Positions 9,316 to 16,100 of a stretch of 64,000 nt of DNA are shown here, in pieces (the first letter of the stretch is position 1; each line of letters starts with the position of its first letter). A program made the translations under genes and the position numbers. Under the pieces are notes generated by a model that was not told where the DNA came from, ran no database searches, and worked only from the letters and a program-made list of their open reading frames with translations. Location of the stretch: the NCBI GenBank assembly GCA_036703255.1, contig DATNPL010000241.1:60389-124388 (forward strand), given 5' to 3'. The stretch is from Drouetiella sp036703255 (GTDB lineage: Bacteria > Cyanobacteriota > Cyanobacteriia > Elainellales > Elainellaceae).

Positions 9316-9393
9316 CGTAGGTTGGGTTTCGTGCCTCAACCCAACACCTAACCTTGTGAATGTTGGGTTTCGCTCTGCTCAACCCAACCTACG
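9316..9393. repeat. Small inverted-repeat element with GTAGGTTGGGTT ends
   Basis: A 13-bp terminal inverted repeat, CGTAGGTTGGGTT at 9316-9328 and its complement at 9381-9393, flanks a short core that contains further internal copies of the CAACCCAAC word on both strands. No coding capacity. Elements with GTAGGTTGGG ends are widespread in bacterial genomes as small non-autonomous repeats. It sits between the TIR-WD40 gene and the small XRE regulator. Confidence 0.65.
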
Positions 9394-9404
9394 CGATCGA
9401 TTAA

Positions 9405-9635
9405 ATGATTTCAAGCCAGCCTGAACACCAGCCAACATTGACACTAAAGCAGTTGAGAGAAAAAGCCGGACTCTCTCAAGAGGCTTTGGCGCGTTTGTTG
9501 GATATCAGCGGTAAAACCGTCAGCAATTGGGAACGCGGGAAGAGTATTGCCAGCTTGACGGTGCTCCAAATGAAGACTCTGTGTAAAGCGCTGAGCGTAG
9601 AACTGAAAGAACTACCGGATGACTTTAGCTCGTAG
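9405..9635 (+). CDS. Small XRE-family helix-turn-helix protein
   Basis: The 76-residue protein is essentially one Cro/C1-type HTH domain: LTLKQLREKAGLSQEALARL forms the first helices, ISGKTVSNWERGK the recognition helix region, then a LTVLQMKTLCKALSVELKEL tail. It would bind DNA as a dimer, probably as a local repressor. It starts 12 bp after the inverted-repeat element, with no clear ribosome site. It converges on the membrane protein at 9658. Whether it controls the TIR cluster is not visible. Confidence 0.82.
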   Translation: MISSQPEHQPTLTLKQLREKAGLSQEALARLLDISGKTVSNWERGKSIASLTVLQMKTLCKALSVELKELPDDFSS

Positions 9636-9657
9636 ATAGCCTTAAGCCTCACTGATT

Positions 9658-10146
9658 CTATGACAACGGCACATTTAGCAGCACGATCGTCAACACCAGC
9701 GTAATCAAATAGGGAAGATTTGCCCAAGATTTGAGGATACTATCCTTGCTGAATAGCTGCCCTAAAAAATTGGGTGATAAATCAGGAATGAGAAAGTTTC
9801 TGCCCTGCTGCTGCATTTGCTCTACCCATAGCTCATCCTCGCCAAAGGCATAGCCACCCAGAATGCGTGAGAGTCGATTAAAGTTTTTCCGAAACGCCTT
9901 TTCTAAATACAAATAATAGATGTCCAGCACGCCAAATAAGGCAAAAGCTCCGAAGGCTAGGACGAAGAGAATAGCGTTTTTATTCGTAAAACCAAAACCT
10001 ACGATCGCCGCCCAAACGGTTAACCCTACCTGCTTCACGGCTAACGAGTTGTTTGCCATACGGGTAATCACATTCTGCAACAGCTCAGTTTGTTTAATTA
10101 GATATTCCCGGTTCTCTCTTACCCAGTCGGCATGGTTGATTAGCAT
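9658..10146 (-). CDS. Small membrane protein of unknown function
   Basis: The 162-residue protein has an N-terminal amphipathic helix with ITRMANNSLAVKQVGLTVWA, two adjacent transmembrane helices (about 40-60 and 60-82) ending in VLDIYYLYLEKAFRKNF, a soluble loop, then one C-terminal transmembrane helix (about 143-161). The RMA-NS-VK / hydrophobic pair / LD-YYL-E--FR pattern is a recurrent small-membrane-protein layout in bacteria, often in accessory loci, but I cannot assign a named family. It converges with the XRE gene with a 22-bp gap. A role as a membrane effector or anchor for the neighbouring defence-like genes is possible but unproved. Confidence 0.7.
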   Translation of the reverse strand: MLINHADWVRENREYLIKQTELLQNVITRMANNSLAVKQVGLTVWAAIVGFGFTNKNAILFVLAFGAFALFGVLDIYYLYLEKAFRKNFNRLSRILGGYAFGEDELWVEQMQQQGRNFLIPDLSPNFLGQLFSKDSILKSWANLPYLITLVLTIVLLNVPLS

Positions 10147-10179
10147 AGTCAGTCAATAGTATTTGTCCAACCCTAGAGT

Positions 10180-10722
10180 TTACTTACGTTTGAAGAGAAT
10201 GTTTTGTAGCTTCCAGTAGCCAATCTGACAAGCTGAATACTCGCAAGACTCCAAATACTCAAACGGATGCCACTCATTTTTAGCGATCGATTCCATATAG
10301 GTGCCGTCTTGCTGCGCCACATCTGGCTCTAATTCAGTGACATCGGCATAGTACAAATAGCAGATTTCATTGACCTGAGTCCCCACAATATAGTGACCCA
10401 GAGGTAAAACTTGCACAATGTATCCAGTTTCTTCATAGACCTCCCGTTTGGCGGCAGCTTCCGGTGCTTCTCCCACCTCTAGCGCTCCCGTCACCGGACA
10501 GGGAAATAGCCTAAACGCGCCATTCTCCTCTCGATTATCAAGACAGAGATGTTGCTGTCGAATGAGTACCTCATACTGCGTACTATTTTCGCCGCTTTTT
10601 CTCAGGAGAAACACCGCTACAGAATCCTTGCCTTGACGCTCCAAATATTGAAATCCTCTGGGAGATTCTTTAACCGTAATCCACTCAGTTTTGAGAATTA
10701 CCTTATCGGTATCCATGCCCAT
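10180..10722 (-). CDS. Nudix hydrolase
   Basis: The 180-residue protein contains an intact Nudix box: G at the start of GALEVGEAPEAAAK, then REVYEETGY, fitting the Gx5Ex7REUxEExGU consensus, so the metal-binding Glu residues are present. The upstream strand FRLFPCPVTGALEVGE and the following IVQVLPLGHYIVGTQV are consistent with an ADP-ribose/ADP-sugar pyrophosphatase-like NUDIX fold. Substrate is not determinable; an ADP-ribose or NAD-related substrate would be interesting next to two TIR genes, but that is only a positional thought. Two ATG codons (10722 and 10716) are possible starts. Confidence 0.85.
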   Translation of the reverse strand: MGMDTDKVILKTEWITVKESPRGFQYLERQGKDSVAVFLLRKSGENSTQYEVLIRQQHLCLDNREENGAFRLFPCPVTGALEVGEAPEAAAKREVYEETGYIVQVLPLGHYIVGTQVNEICYLYYADVTELEPDVAQQDGTYMESIAKNEWHPFEYLESCEYSACQIGYWKLQNILFKRK

Positions 10723-10903
10723 AGCCCCATCACTTCACAATCGTCCTAGCGCACATTAGCAGCAAAGCGATCGCTACTTTATTTCTCTTATCCTCAGTTT
10801 CCGTCGTGTCTCAACCTTTACTTAAAAGCCTCTCTACAACAGAGCTAAACGATCGCCATTCCTGAGCTGCGATCGCTTTAACTCCGCCTCTAATCCGCAC
10901 GAA

Positions 10904-10944
10904 GCGCGGCACTTTCAAAAAACTATTGGATTTTATTTAATCCA
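10904..10944 (-). terminator. Weak intrinsic terminator and decayed half of the hairpin family
   Basis: On the minus strand a 6-bp stem (arms 10939-10944 and 10927-10932, TGGATT/AATCCA) is followed by a run of Ts (complement of 10916-10922), just downstream of the GlsB-like gene. The stretch 10904-10924 also matches 19 of 21 bases of the right arm of the hairpins at 49354 and 63965, as if half of such an element remained. The rest of 10723-10949 shows nothing clear. Confidence 0.45.
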
Positions 10945-10949
10945 TGATC

Positions 10950-11207
10950 CTATGCGGCTCGACCCCGTTGGATCAGGTGCAAAATGAACAGGAGTACGAC
11001 AGCCCCCACAAATGCAACGAAGATGACGCCTGCAAGTCCTGGGAAGGGTGAGGCAATTCCTAATTGACCAAAGAGCCAACCGCCTACAAAAGCTCCAGCG
11101 ATACCGACAACGATGTCACCGATAAGGCCATAGCCAATACCACCAGCTACAACACTAGATAATATTCCTGCAATTAAACCAACAATTAGCCAAGTCAGAA
11201 GATCCAT
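10950..11207 (-). CDS. GlsB/YeaQ/YmgE family stress-response membrane protein
   Basis: The 85-residue protein, starting MDLLTWLIVGLIAGILSS, has three glycine-rich transmembrane helices. The GDIVVGIAGAFVGGWLFGQL segment is typical of the transglycosylase-associated (GlsB/YeaQ/YmgE) family, small inner-membrane proteins that rise in general stress. The start at 11207 is chosen because GGAGGT lies six bases upstream. A longer frame with a start at 11228 would place the ribosome site inside the gene. The gene is monocistronic, with a weak terminator-like hairpin after it. Function beyond membrane stress association is unknown for the family. Confidence 0.88.
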   Translation of the reverse strand: MDLLTWLIVGLIAGILSSVVAGGIGYGLIGDIVVGIAGAFVGGWLFGQLGIASPFPGLAGVIFVAFVGAVVLLFILHLIQRGRAA

Positions 11208-11293
11208 AGTTACCTCCAGATGCAGCACATACTATCAGTCTATGGCGATCTAGGGTTCTATAGCGATCGACGTCAAACGTAGACATAACAATT

Positions 11294-11336
11294 AAAAATG
11301 TACAGCCTCGCCCCAATCGCTTTGGCTTACATTTTT
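11294..11336 (-). terminator. Hairpin terminator downstream of the 68-residue membrane protein gene
   Basis: Read on the minus strand, an AAAAATGTA-type arm at 11336-11324 pairs with 11302-11294, and the exit side ends in ATTTTTAATTG. It sits 26 bp after the stop of the small gene at 11362, which supports that gene being real. Confidence 0.5.
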
Positions 11337-11361
11337 AGGCAAATTGAGGAAACGGCGATCG

Positions 11362-11568
11362 CTACTGACAAGCCTCCGGAATGCTTGCAGCCGTCTCAGC
11401 TTCTGGGCTATTCAGAGTGGAGCCTATAGCAGCGGTAGCCATCGCTCCTTGTTGAGAGCATTGAGGCTGTGCAGCCGTCTCAATGGAGGAACACCGTACC
11501 AATATCAACATTCCCACAGAAACAACAACGCCCAACGCCCAGGGGCTTCCTTTTTCCTGTTCAGTCAT
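11362..11568 (-). CDS. Small single-pass membrane protein, hypothetical
   Basis: The 68-residue frame begins MTEQEKGSPWALGVVVSVGM and continues LILVRCSS, giving one transmembrane helix (about 10-27) with a short cytoplasmic N-terminus; a low-complexity Ala/Glu/Gln tail with two Cys follows. The start at ATG 11568 is preferred over the TTG nine bases upstream. I do not recognise a family. Support is the plausible membrane-protein composition and a terminator-like hairpin just downstream; the opposite frame across the same DNA is Arg/Ser-rich and looks like a shadow. Confidence 0.5.
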   Translation of the reverse strand: MTEQEKGSPWALGVVVSVGMLILVRCSSIETAAQPQCSQQGAMATAAIGSTLNSPEAETAASIPEACQ

Positions 11569-11790
11569 GGCACTCAACTCACATCAATGAATTAATCGTC
11601 TCTGATGGGAATGGCGATCGGTTGTGAGCCGTCGATAATTTACATGAGTTTTGCAGAATCTTTACTCGATCGCCTGCTGTCACCGCCCACTCGACAGACA
11701 ACAGGGTGACAGTAGACAACTGGCAGGCTGAACATCAAGGCTCTGGTGCGATCGTACTAGACTGCAAACTCTGCTGCATCTGCTGAGCGT

Positions 11791-11820
11791 CTGTGAGAAA
11801 GGCGATCGCCTTTCTCACAG
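11791..11820. repeat. Perfect 30-bp palindrome centred on HIP1
   Basis: The 30 bases are their own reverse complement: CTGTGAGAAAGG and its complement surround the central GGCGATCGCC. HIP1 itself is only 8-10 bp, so the palindrome extends 10 bp further on each side. It is in a gene-free stretch with no gene end next to it. Confidence 0.7.
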
Positions 11821-12284
11821 TACTGACACCGTAAATAGATACAGTGATACAAAGTTTAAATGGACGGATTTAGAACCAATTAAGGGTAAATTTTAGTTCT
11901 CTTTAATAGAACATAGTTTAGAATAAGCGTTTCTTGTTCTTATGGATTTTTAGGAGGAATTTTATAACAATTGCAGATTACTCCAACTGAATTGAGAGAA
12001 TTCTATCCTCCTCGCAGCAGCAACCGCCTGATTCACTACAAAAGACCTTTTATAAACACCACTGCCAGTCTTTGAGAGCGATCGCTTCCGACCTGCTTCG
12101 GGTTAGCTGGTTCAAGATTTGTCATTGAGGTACTTCCTGAAGGCTACGCTCCCAAGGCAAAGTCGTTGTGGCAAAGCCGCCGAATCTAAATGCTGCCAAA
12201 CCTGTAGCAAAGCGATTTAAGCAAGCTATCATTTGTGGCAGCAGTGTTTTCGATTGATCTGATCAAGCTGAGGTCGTTGTTGAT
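11821..12284. other. Gene-poor stretch; possible leader peptide and Shine-Dalgarno hairpin
   Basis: AT-rich DNA before the secreted-protein gene. A strong AGGAGG lies at 11952-11957 ahead of a short TTG-started frame (11971-12075, 34 residues, no recognisable similarity). TCCTCC at about 12006-12011 could pair with that AGGAGG, forming a closed ribosome site. Nothing else is supported here. Confidence 0.25.
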
Positions 12285-12779
12285 ATGAACCACAAGATTT
12301 TGTTGGGCTTAATAGCAGTCCCCACGATAGCTAGCTCACTACTGGCCTTGCCGCTTCTAGCTATGGCATCTGCGGCAGAATCTCGTCAAAGTGTAGAGCC
12401 AGCGATCGCTACTTTTGCCGCTACAGCCTCTTGCGATCGGCCTGAGCCAGCGGCACAGTCAATTCAGTCCTTGCATCATGAGCGTATCCAGGATGGGCAT
12501 GAGATTTTAATGGCCTCCGCGATCGATATTCCTATTGAGATCCCCGTCGAGCATCCCATTGATAATTTCAGCGCCGCAGAGAGTGATGCTGCCGTCACCC
12601 TTTTCGGTTGCGATTGCCCGTCTTGTCTCAGAGCATTGGAGCAGTTGCGTAGCCAAACGCTCTTGAATAATGGTCAGGGACATTGCTGGACAGCCTTACA
12701 AAGACGAGTCTCTCAGCCCGAAATGCAGGAAGTTTTAAACCTGCTGGAAGCTGAAGAGACTCGTGAGTTACGGCCCTAA
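12285..12779 (+). CDS. Secreted hypothetical protein with Cys-rich C-terminal segment
   Basis: The 164-residue protein starts with a classic signal peptide (MNHKILLGLIAVPTIASSLL, likely cleaved after the AMASA region near residue 30). The mature N-terminal half is low complexity. The C-terminal 60 residues are the conserved-looking part: LFGCDCPSCLRALEQLRSQ and GQGHCWTALQRRVSQPEM, with three Cys in CDCPSC spacing and one later in GHCW. The pattern could bind a metal or form disulphides. I do not recognise the family. It converges on gdhA with only four bases between the two stop codons, leaving no room for a terminator of its own. Confidence 0.6.
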   Translation: MNHKILLGLIAVPTIASSLLALPLLAMASAAESRQSVEPAIATFAATASCDRPEPAAQSIQSLHHERIQDGHEILMASAIDIPIEIPVEHPIDNFSAAESDAAVTLFGCDCPSCLRALEQLRSQTLLNNGQGHCWTALQRRVSQPEMQEVLNLLEAEETRELRP

Positions 12780-12783
12780 AATC

Positions 12784-14067
12784 TCATTTCACGTAGTCTT
12801 CGCGGGTGCCTTTCGCCTCAATCGCCTCTCCCATGCGCTTGAGGGCATGGACATAGGCCGCAGTACGCAGATCACAATTCATCTCTTGGGCGATCGCCCA
12901 GATCAGCTCGGTTTCTCGGGTGATCTTTTCCTGAAGGCGCATGTTGACTTCTTCTAGCGTCCAGTAATAGCCGCTGCGATTTTGCACCCACTCGAAATAG
13001 CTGACGGTGACGCCTCCTGCATTGACCAAAATATCTGGAAAAACTTGAATGCCTTTGGCTTCTAGAATGGCATCGGCAGCCGAAGTGATAGGCCCATTGG
13101 CTACTTCAAAAATGTAGGGAGCGCGGATGCGATCGGCATTTTCGGCAGTAATTTGGTTTTCTAGCGCAGCCGGAATCAGGAAATCAACCTCTAGCTCTAG
13201 CAGTTCTGCATTGGTCACGATCGTGTGTTCTACATGGTTGCAGACTGAACCTTCACAGTACACAGCCTTAATGCCACGCGTCGATTCTTTAATTTGACGA
13301 ATGCTGGGAATGTCTAGACCTTGCGGAGAATACACCCCTCCCTGAGAATCGCTAACGGCAACCACCTTATAGCCAGCGCGAAACAGCAGTTCGGCAATCA
13401 CCGATCCAGCATTGCCAAAGCCTTGAACGGCAACGGTCGTGTTTTCGGGCTGTCGATTCAGCTTGGGCATGACGGTTTGGATGACAAAAAAGGCACCCAT
13501 TGCCGTGGCCGTTTCGCGCCCTAAACTGCCACCCATAGAGATGGGCTTGCCTGTCACCACTCCAGGCGTAATCTGACGGCGAATGATGCTGTATTGATCC
13601 ATCATCCAGCCCATGATCATGGGATTGGTATAAACATCGGGCGCAGGAATATCGACATCGGGACCAATAAAATCGGCGATCGCATCCACATAGCCCCGGC
13701 TCAGGCGTTCTAGCTCAAACTTAGAAAGCTCTTTGGGGTTGAGGGTGATGCCGCCTTTGGCACCGCCAAACGGCAAATTGAGCACGGCACATTTAAACGT
13801 CATCCAAAAGGCCAGCGACTGCACCTCATCTAGCGACACGCCTGGATGAAAGCGCACGCCGCCTTTGGCGGGGCCACGGCTGTCGTCATAGCGCACGCGA
13901 TAGCCCTGAAACACCCGCAGAGAGCCGTTATCCATCCGCACCGGAATGGAAACCGTCAGGCTAGATTTGGGATATTTCAGCCGTTCGACGGCATCTTCAT
14001 GAATACTGACATAGCGCAAGGCTTTTTCAAGGCGCTGGTTGGCATCAGACAAAAGTGATTCAGACAT
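12784..14067 (-). CDS. gdhA: Glutamate dehydrogenase (Glu/Leu/Phe/Val dehydrogenase family)
   Basis: The 427-residue enzyme catalyses reversible oxidative deamination of glutamate to 2-oxoglutarate with NAD(P). Substrate-side motifs are intact: GGVRFHP with FKCAVLNLPFGGAKGGI (Lys92 and Lys104) and the catalytic Asp144 in PAPDVYTNP. The nucleotide domain has the GFGNAG turn (about 216-221). Length fits the hexameric class of about 420-430 residues. The start MSESLLSDANQRLEKAL at 14067 is chosen because GGAG lies eight bases upstream; an upstream in-frame ATG at 14103 has no such site. The enzyme is cytoplasmic and gives an ammonia-assimilation or glutamate-catabolism route besides GS-GOGAT. 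Cofactor preference is not decidable by eye. Confidence 0.93.
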   Translation of the reverse strand: MSESLLSDANQRLEKALRYVSIHEDAVERLKYPKSSLTVSIPVRMDNGSLRVFQGYRVRYDDSRGPAKGGVRFHPGVSLDEVQSLAFWMTFKCAVLNLPFGGAKGGITLNPKELSKFELERLSRGYVDAIADFIGPDVDIPAPDVYTNPMIMGWMMDQYSIIRRQITPGVVTGKPISMGGSLGRETATAMGAFFVIQTVMPKLNRQPENTTVAVQGFGNAGSVIAELLFRAGYKVVAVSDSQGGVYSPQGLDIPSIRQIKESTRGIKAVYCEGSVCNHVEHTIVTNAELLELEVDFLIPAALENQITAENADRIRAPYIFEVANGPITSAADAILEAKGIQVFPDILVNAGGVTVSYFEWVQNRSGYYWTLEEVNMRLQEKITRETELIWAIAQEMNCDLRTAAYVHALKRMGEAIEAKGTREDYVK

Positions 14068-14269
14068 GGAAATTTCTCCAAAATTCGGGTCGTCGAACAG
14101 CATTCCAGTTGAAGAGAATGAGAGGCTGTTCGATCGATTCGGCTGATTATTTTTCCATTAAACTGTATCAAAAACTACAATTTAAGGAATATTACTAAAC
14201 TTAATAATCTTGCTATCTCTCTGTTGCCAGGAGCCAAATTCAGTAGATCACAAAGTTCTCCCTTTTTTC

Positions 14270-14352
14270 TAAAAGCTGGATTTCAAAAGCGCTGCGCGCT
14301 TTTGAAATCCAGCTTTTAAGATTTTGTGGCGCGCTCCGCACGCCTACAAAAA
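14270..14352. repeat. Perfect 23-bp-stem hairpin plus an adjacent imperfect copy
   Basis: Arms 14270-14292 and 14296-14318 are fully complementary over 23 bp with a TGC loop (GCGC-TGC-GCGC apex). Directly beside it, 14320-14352 forms a second, imperfect hairpin with a GCGC-TCC-GCAC apex. Both lie between the end of the pentapeptide gene and the start of gdhA, where they could end the pentapeptide transcript. Members of the genome-wide-looking family noted at 865. Confidence 0.75.
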
Positions 14353-14386
14353 TGTCCCAAGCGTAATTCGCTGATGCTGCCAAGCG

Positions 14387-15700
14387 TTATTTCTGAACTG
14401 TGCCGTCGGGCAGCGTTGTGTTGGACAAAGTAGCGCTCTCCAAATCGACGCCAAACAGGTTAGCTCCATTGAGCTTTGCCCCCGTCAAGTCAGCGCCGCT
14501 CAGGTTGGCACCGCTCAAATCTGCCCCGTTGAGGTCAGCATTGCGCAAGTTTGCGCCACTCAGATCGGCTCCTTTCAAATTTGTGCTCTTGAGGCTGGCA
14601 AACGATAAATCCGTGCGGCTCAAATCGGCTCCGATCAGCTCAGCAGTGCTCAGGTTGGCAAACGAGAGATCTGTGCTGCTGAGATCGGCATTGCTAAAGT
14701 CGGCTCCGGTGAGGTTAGCCAGCGATAGATCGCTACCTTTGAGGTCGGCGCTGTTGAAGTTAGCGTTGCTGAGATTGGCAAAGAACAGCTTGGCCTCGCC
14801 AAGGCTGGCTTTAAAAAATTCAGCGCTGCTCAAGTTAGCAAATGACAGATCCGATCGATTCAGCGCAGCCCTAAATAGCTTAGTGCCGCTGAGGTTAGCT
14901 CGGCTGAGATTGGCATCGCGCAAGTCGGCATCACGCAGATCAAGATTGCTGAGATTGACCCGGTTGAGATCGGCGCTGCTCAAGTCGGCACCCACTAGCG
15001 AAATGATCGGCATCTTACTGTCGATCAAGTTCGATTCTGCTAAAAATTTGAGCAAAGCCGCTTTTCGCGGGCTGTCGAGTTGCTCTAGGGTAGCGATCGT
15101 ATCTTGTTTGGCCTGAGTCCGAATCTCGCTGCCTTCTAACGAGGTCTTGAGATCCTTATCGACCACCAGAGCGTAAACCCTATCTTGATAGCTGGCTAAC
15201 AACTCTTGCTGCGATCGCCGCACTACCGGACTCGAACGCGCACCCGATCGCCGCGTTGCCTCTGGCACTCTAGCCCCATACTCTGGCTCAGCCACATTTG
15301 GCTCAGAAGCATAAAGGCCGCCATTGGGCGCTGTCTCTCCTGCCGCAGAAACGCCTTCACTGCTATTCGGAACGTCAGTGCCCGATAGGTCTGAGCCAGA
15401 TGAGTCTGAGCCAGAGACTTGATCGGGGAGCGGCTCGGAATCAACGGGCACCACGATCGCCTCAGGCAGGGGTGGGCGATCGATATACACGGGTTCATCG
15501 GCAATTTGAATGACCTCAACAGCTCGGTTGGGCTGTCTTTGGGGAGATTGATCGGGTGACAGAGATCGATCGGAGGCCGCCTCGGGCAGCAGCGTTCTGG
15601 CGATCGAAGCACCCTGAAATTGCACTAAGAACAGGGAAACTACCAGGAGTTCCAGGGAAGTCCACCAGGTGTGCTTAACTGTAAACCGCTTTTCTCTGGA
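14387..15700 (-). CDS. Membrane-anchored or secreted pentapeptide-repeat protein
   Basis: The 437-residue protein starts MSREKRFTVKHTWWTSLELL with an uncleaved anchor or signal segment to about residue 38. Residues 40-160 are Ser/Pro/Glu-rich and disordered-looking. A small helical region (about 160-225) follows, with TIATLEQLDSPRKAALLKFL. Residues about 233-425 are some 38 continuous pentapeptide repeats, A(D/N)LSx type (DLSSADLNRVNLSNLDLRDA and on), which fold as a right-handed quadrilateral beta-helix. Such proteins are very common in cyanobacteria and their roles are mostly unknown. The start is placed at ATG 15700 because the residues before it lack membrane-protein character; no clear ribosome site is seen. 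The long frame on the opposite strand is a repeat shadow. Confidence 0.88.
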   Translation of the reverse strand, partial: SREKRFTVKHTWWTSLELLVVSLFLVQFQGASIARTLLPEAASDRSLSPDQSPQRQPNRAVEVIQIADEPVYIDRPPLPEAIVVPVDSEPLPDQVSGSDSSGSDLSGTDVPNSSEGVSAAGETAPNGGLYASEPNVAEPEYGARVPEATRRSGARSSPVVRRSQQELLASYQDRVYALVVDKDLKTSLEGSEIRTQAKQDTIATLEQLDSPRKAALLKFLAESNLIDSKMPIISLVGADLSSADLNRVNLSNLDLRDADLRDANLSRANLSGTKLFRAALNRSDLSFANLSSAEFFKASLGEAKLFFANLSNANFNSADLKGSDLSLANLTGADFSNADLSSTDLSFANLSTAELIGADLSRTDLSFASLKSTNLKGADLSGANLRNADLNGADLSGANLSGADLTGAKLNGANLFGVDLESATLSNTTLPDGTVQK

Positions 15701-15996
15701 CATTTTGATAGCCGGGATGAGAGGAATGAGAGGCAGGATATGTGGGAGCAAGGATCTGATGTGCTGCCTTTGCCCCTAAGCTTGCCTAAGATCTCTTCAG
15801 TGAAAGGCTGGAATAAAGGCTATGGCACTTTTAAACAGAGGTACGATCGATCCAAGCTGCTATCCGGATGAATAGTCAGAATTAATGACGGTTGTTTATT
15901 CCATTTAGCTCCCCAATTTCTGACTCAATTGTTTCTAGATTGTGTCTGGTCAAAACCTTCAGCAGTTTCCATGAGTGGCTTCGTCGTTCAGAATTC

Positions 15997-16067
15997 GTTG
16001 TCTAGAACAAGAGAGCGCAAATGCTACGATGCATGGGGATAGCTGTCTTGAACTTGTTGTCTGGAAC
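15997..16067 (+). promoter_or_regulatory. Three direct copies of GYTGTCTNGAAC upstream of the protease gene
   Basis: GTTGTCTAGAAC (15997-16008), GCTGTCTTGAAC (16042-16053) and GTTGTCTGGAAC (16056-16067) are same-strand copies of a 12-mer in the 400-bp divergent gap 15701-16100; the last ends 33 bp before the ATG at 16101. Spacing of the last two copies is 14 bp. They look like regulator half-sites. Another TGTCTAGAAC lies at 49190-49199. The remainder of the gap shows nothing clear. Confidence 0.4.
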
Positions 16068-16100
16068 TTTTGCTCATTCTTTACGTTTGCCCCTTCGTGA

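Noticed and set aside
14400..15116. 238-codon plus-strand frame, Leu/Arg/Ser-Ala-Pro repeats
   Set aside because: It is created by the pentapeptide repeat on the other strand; the repeat itself explains the lack of stops.
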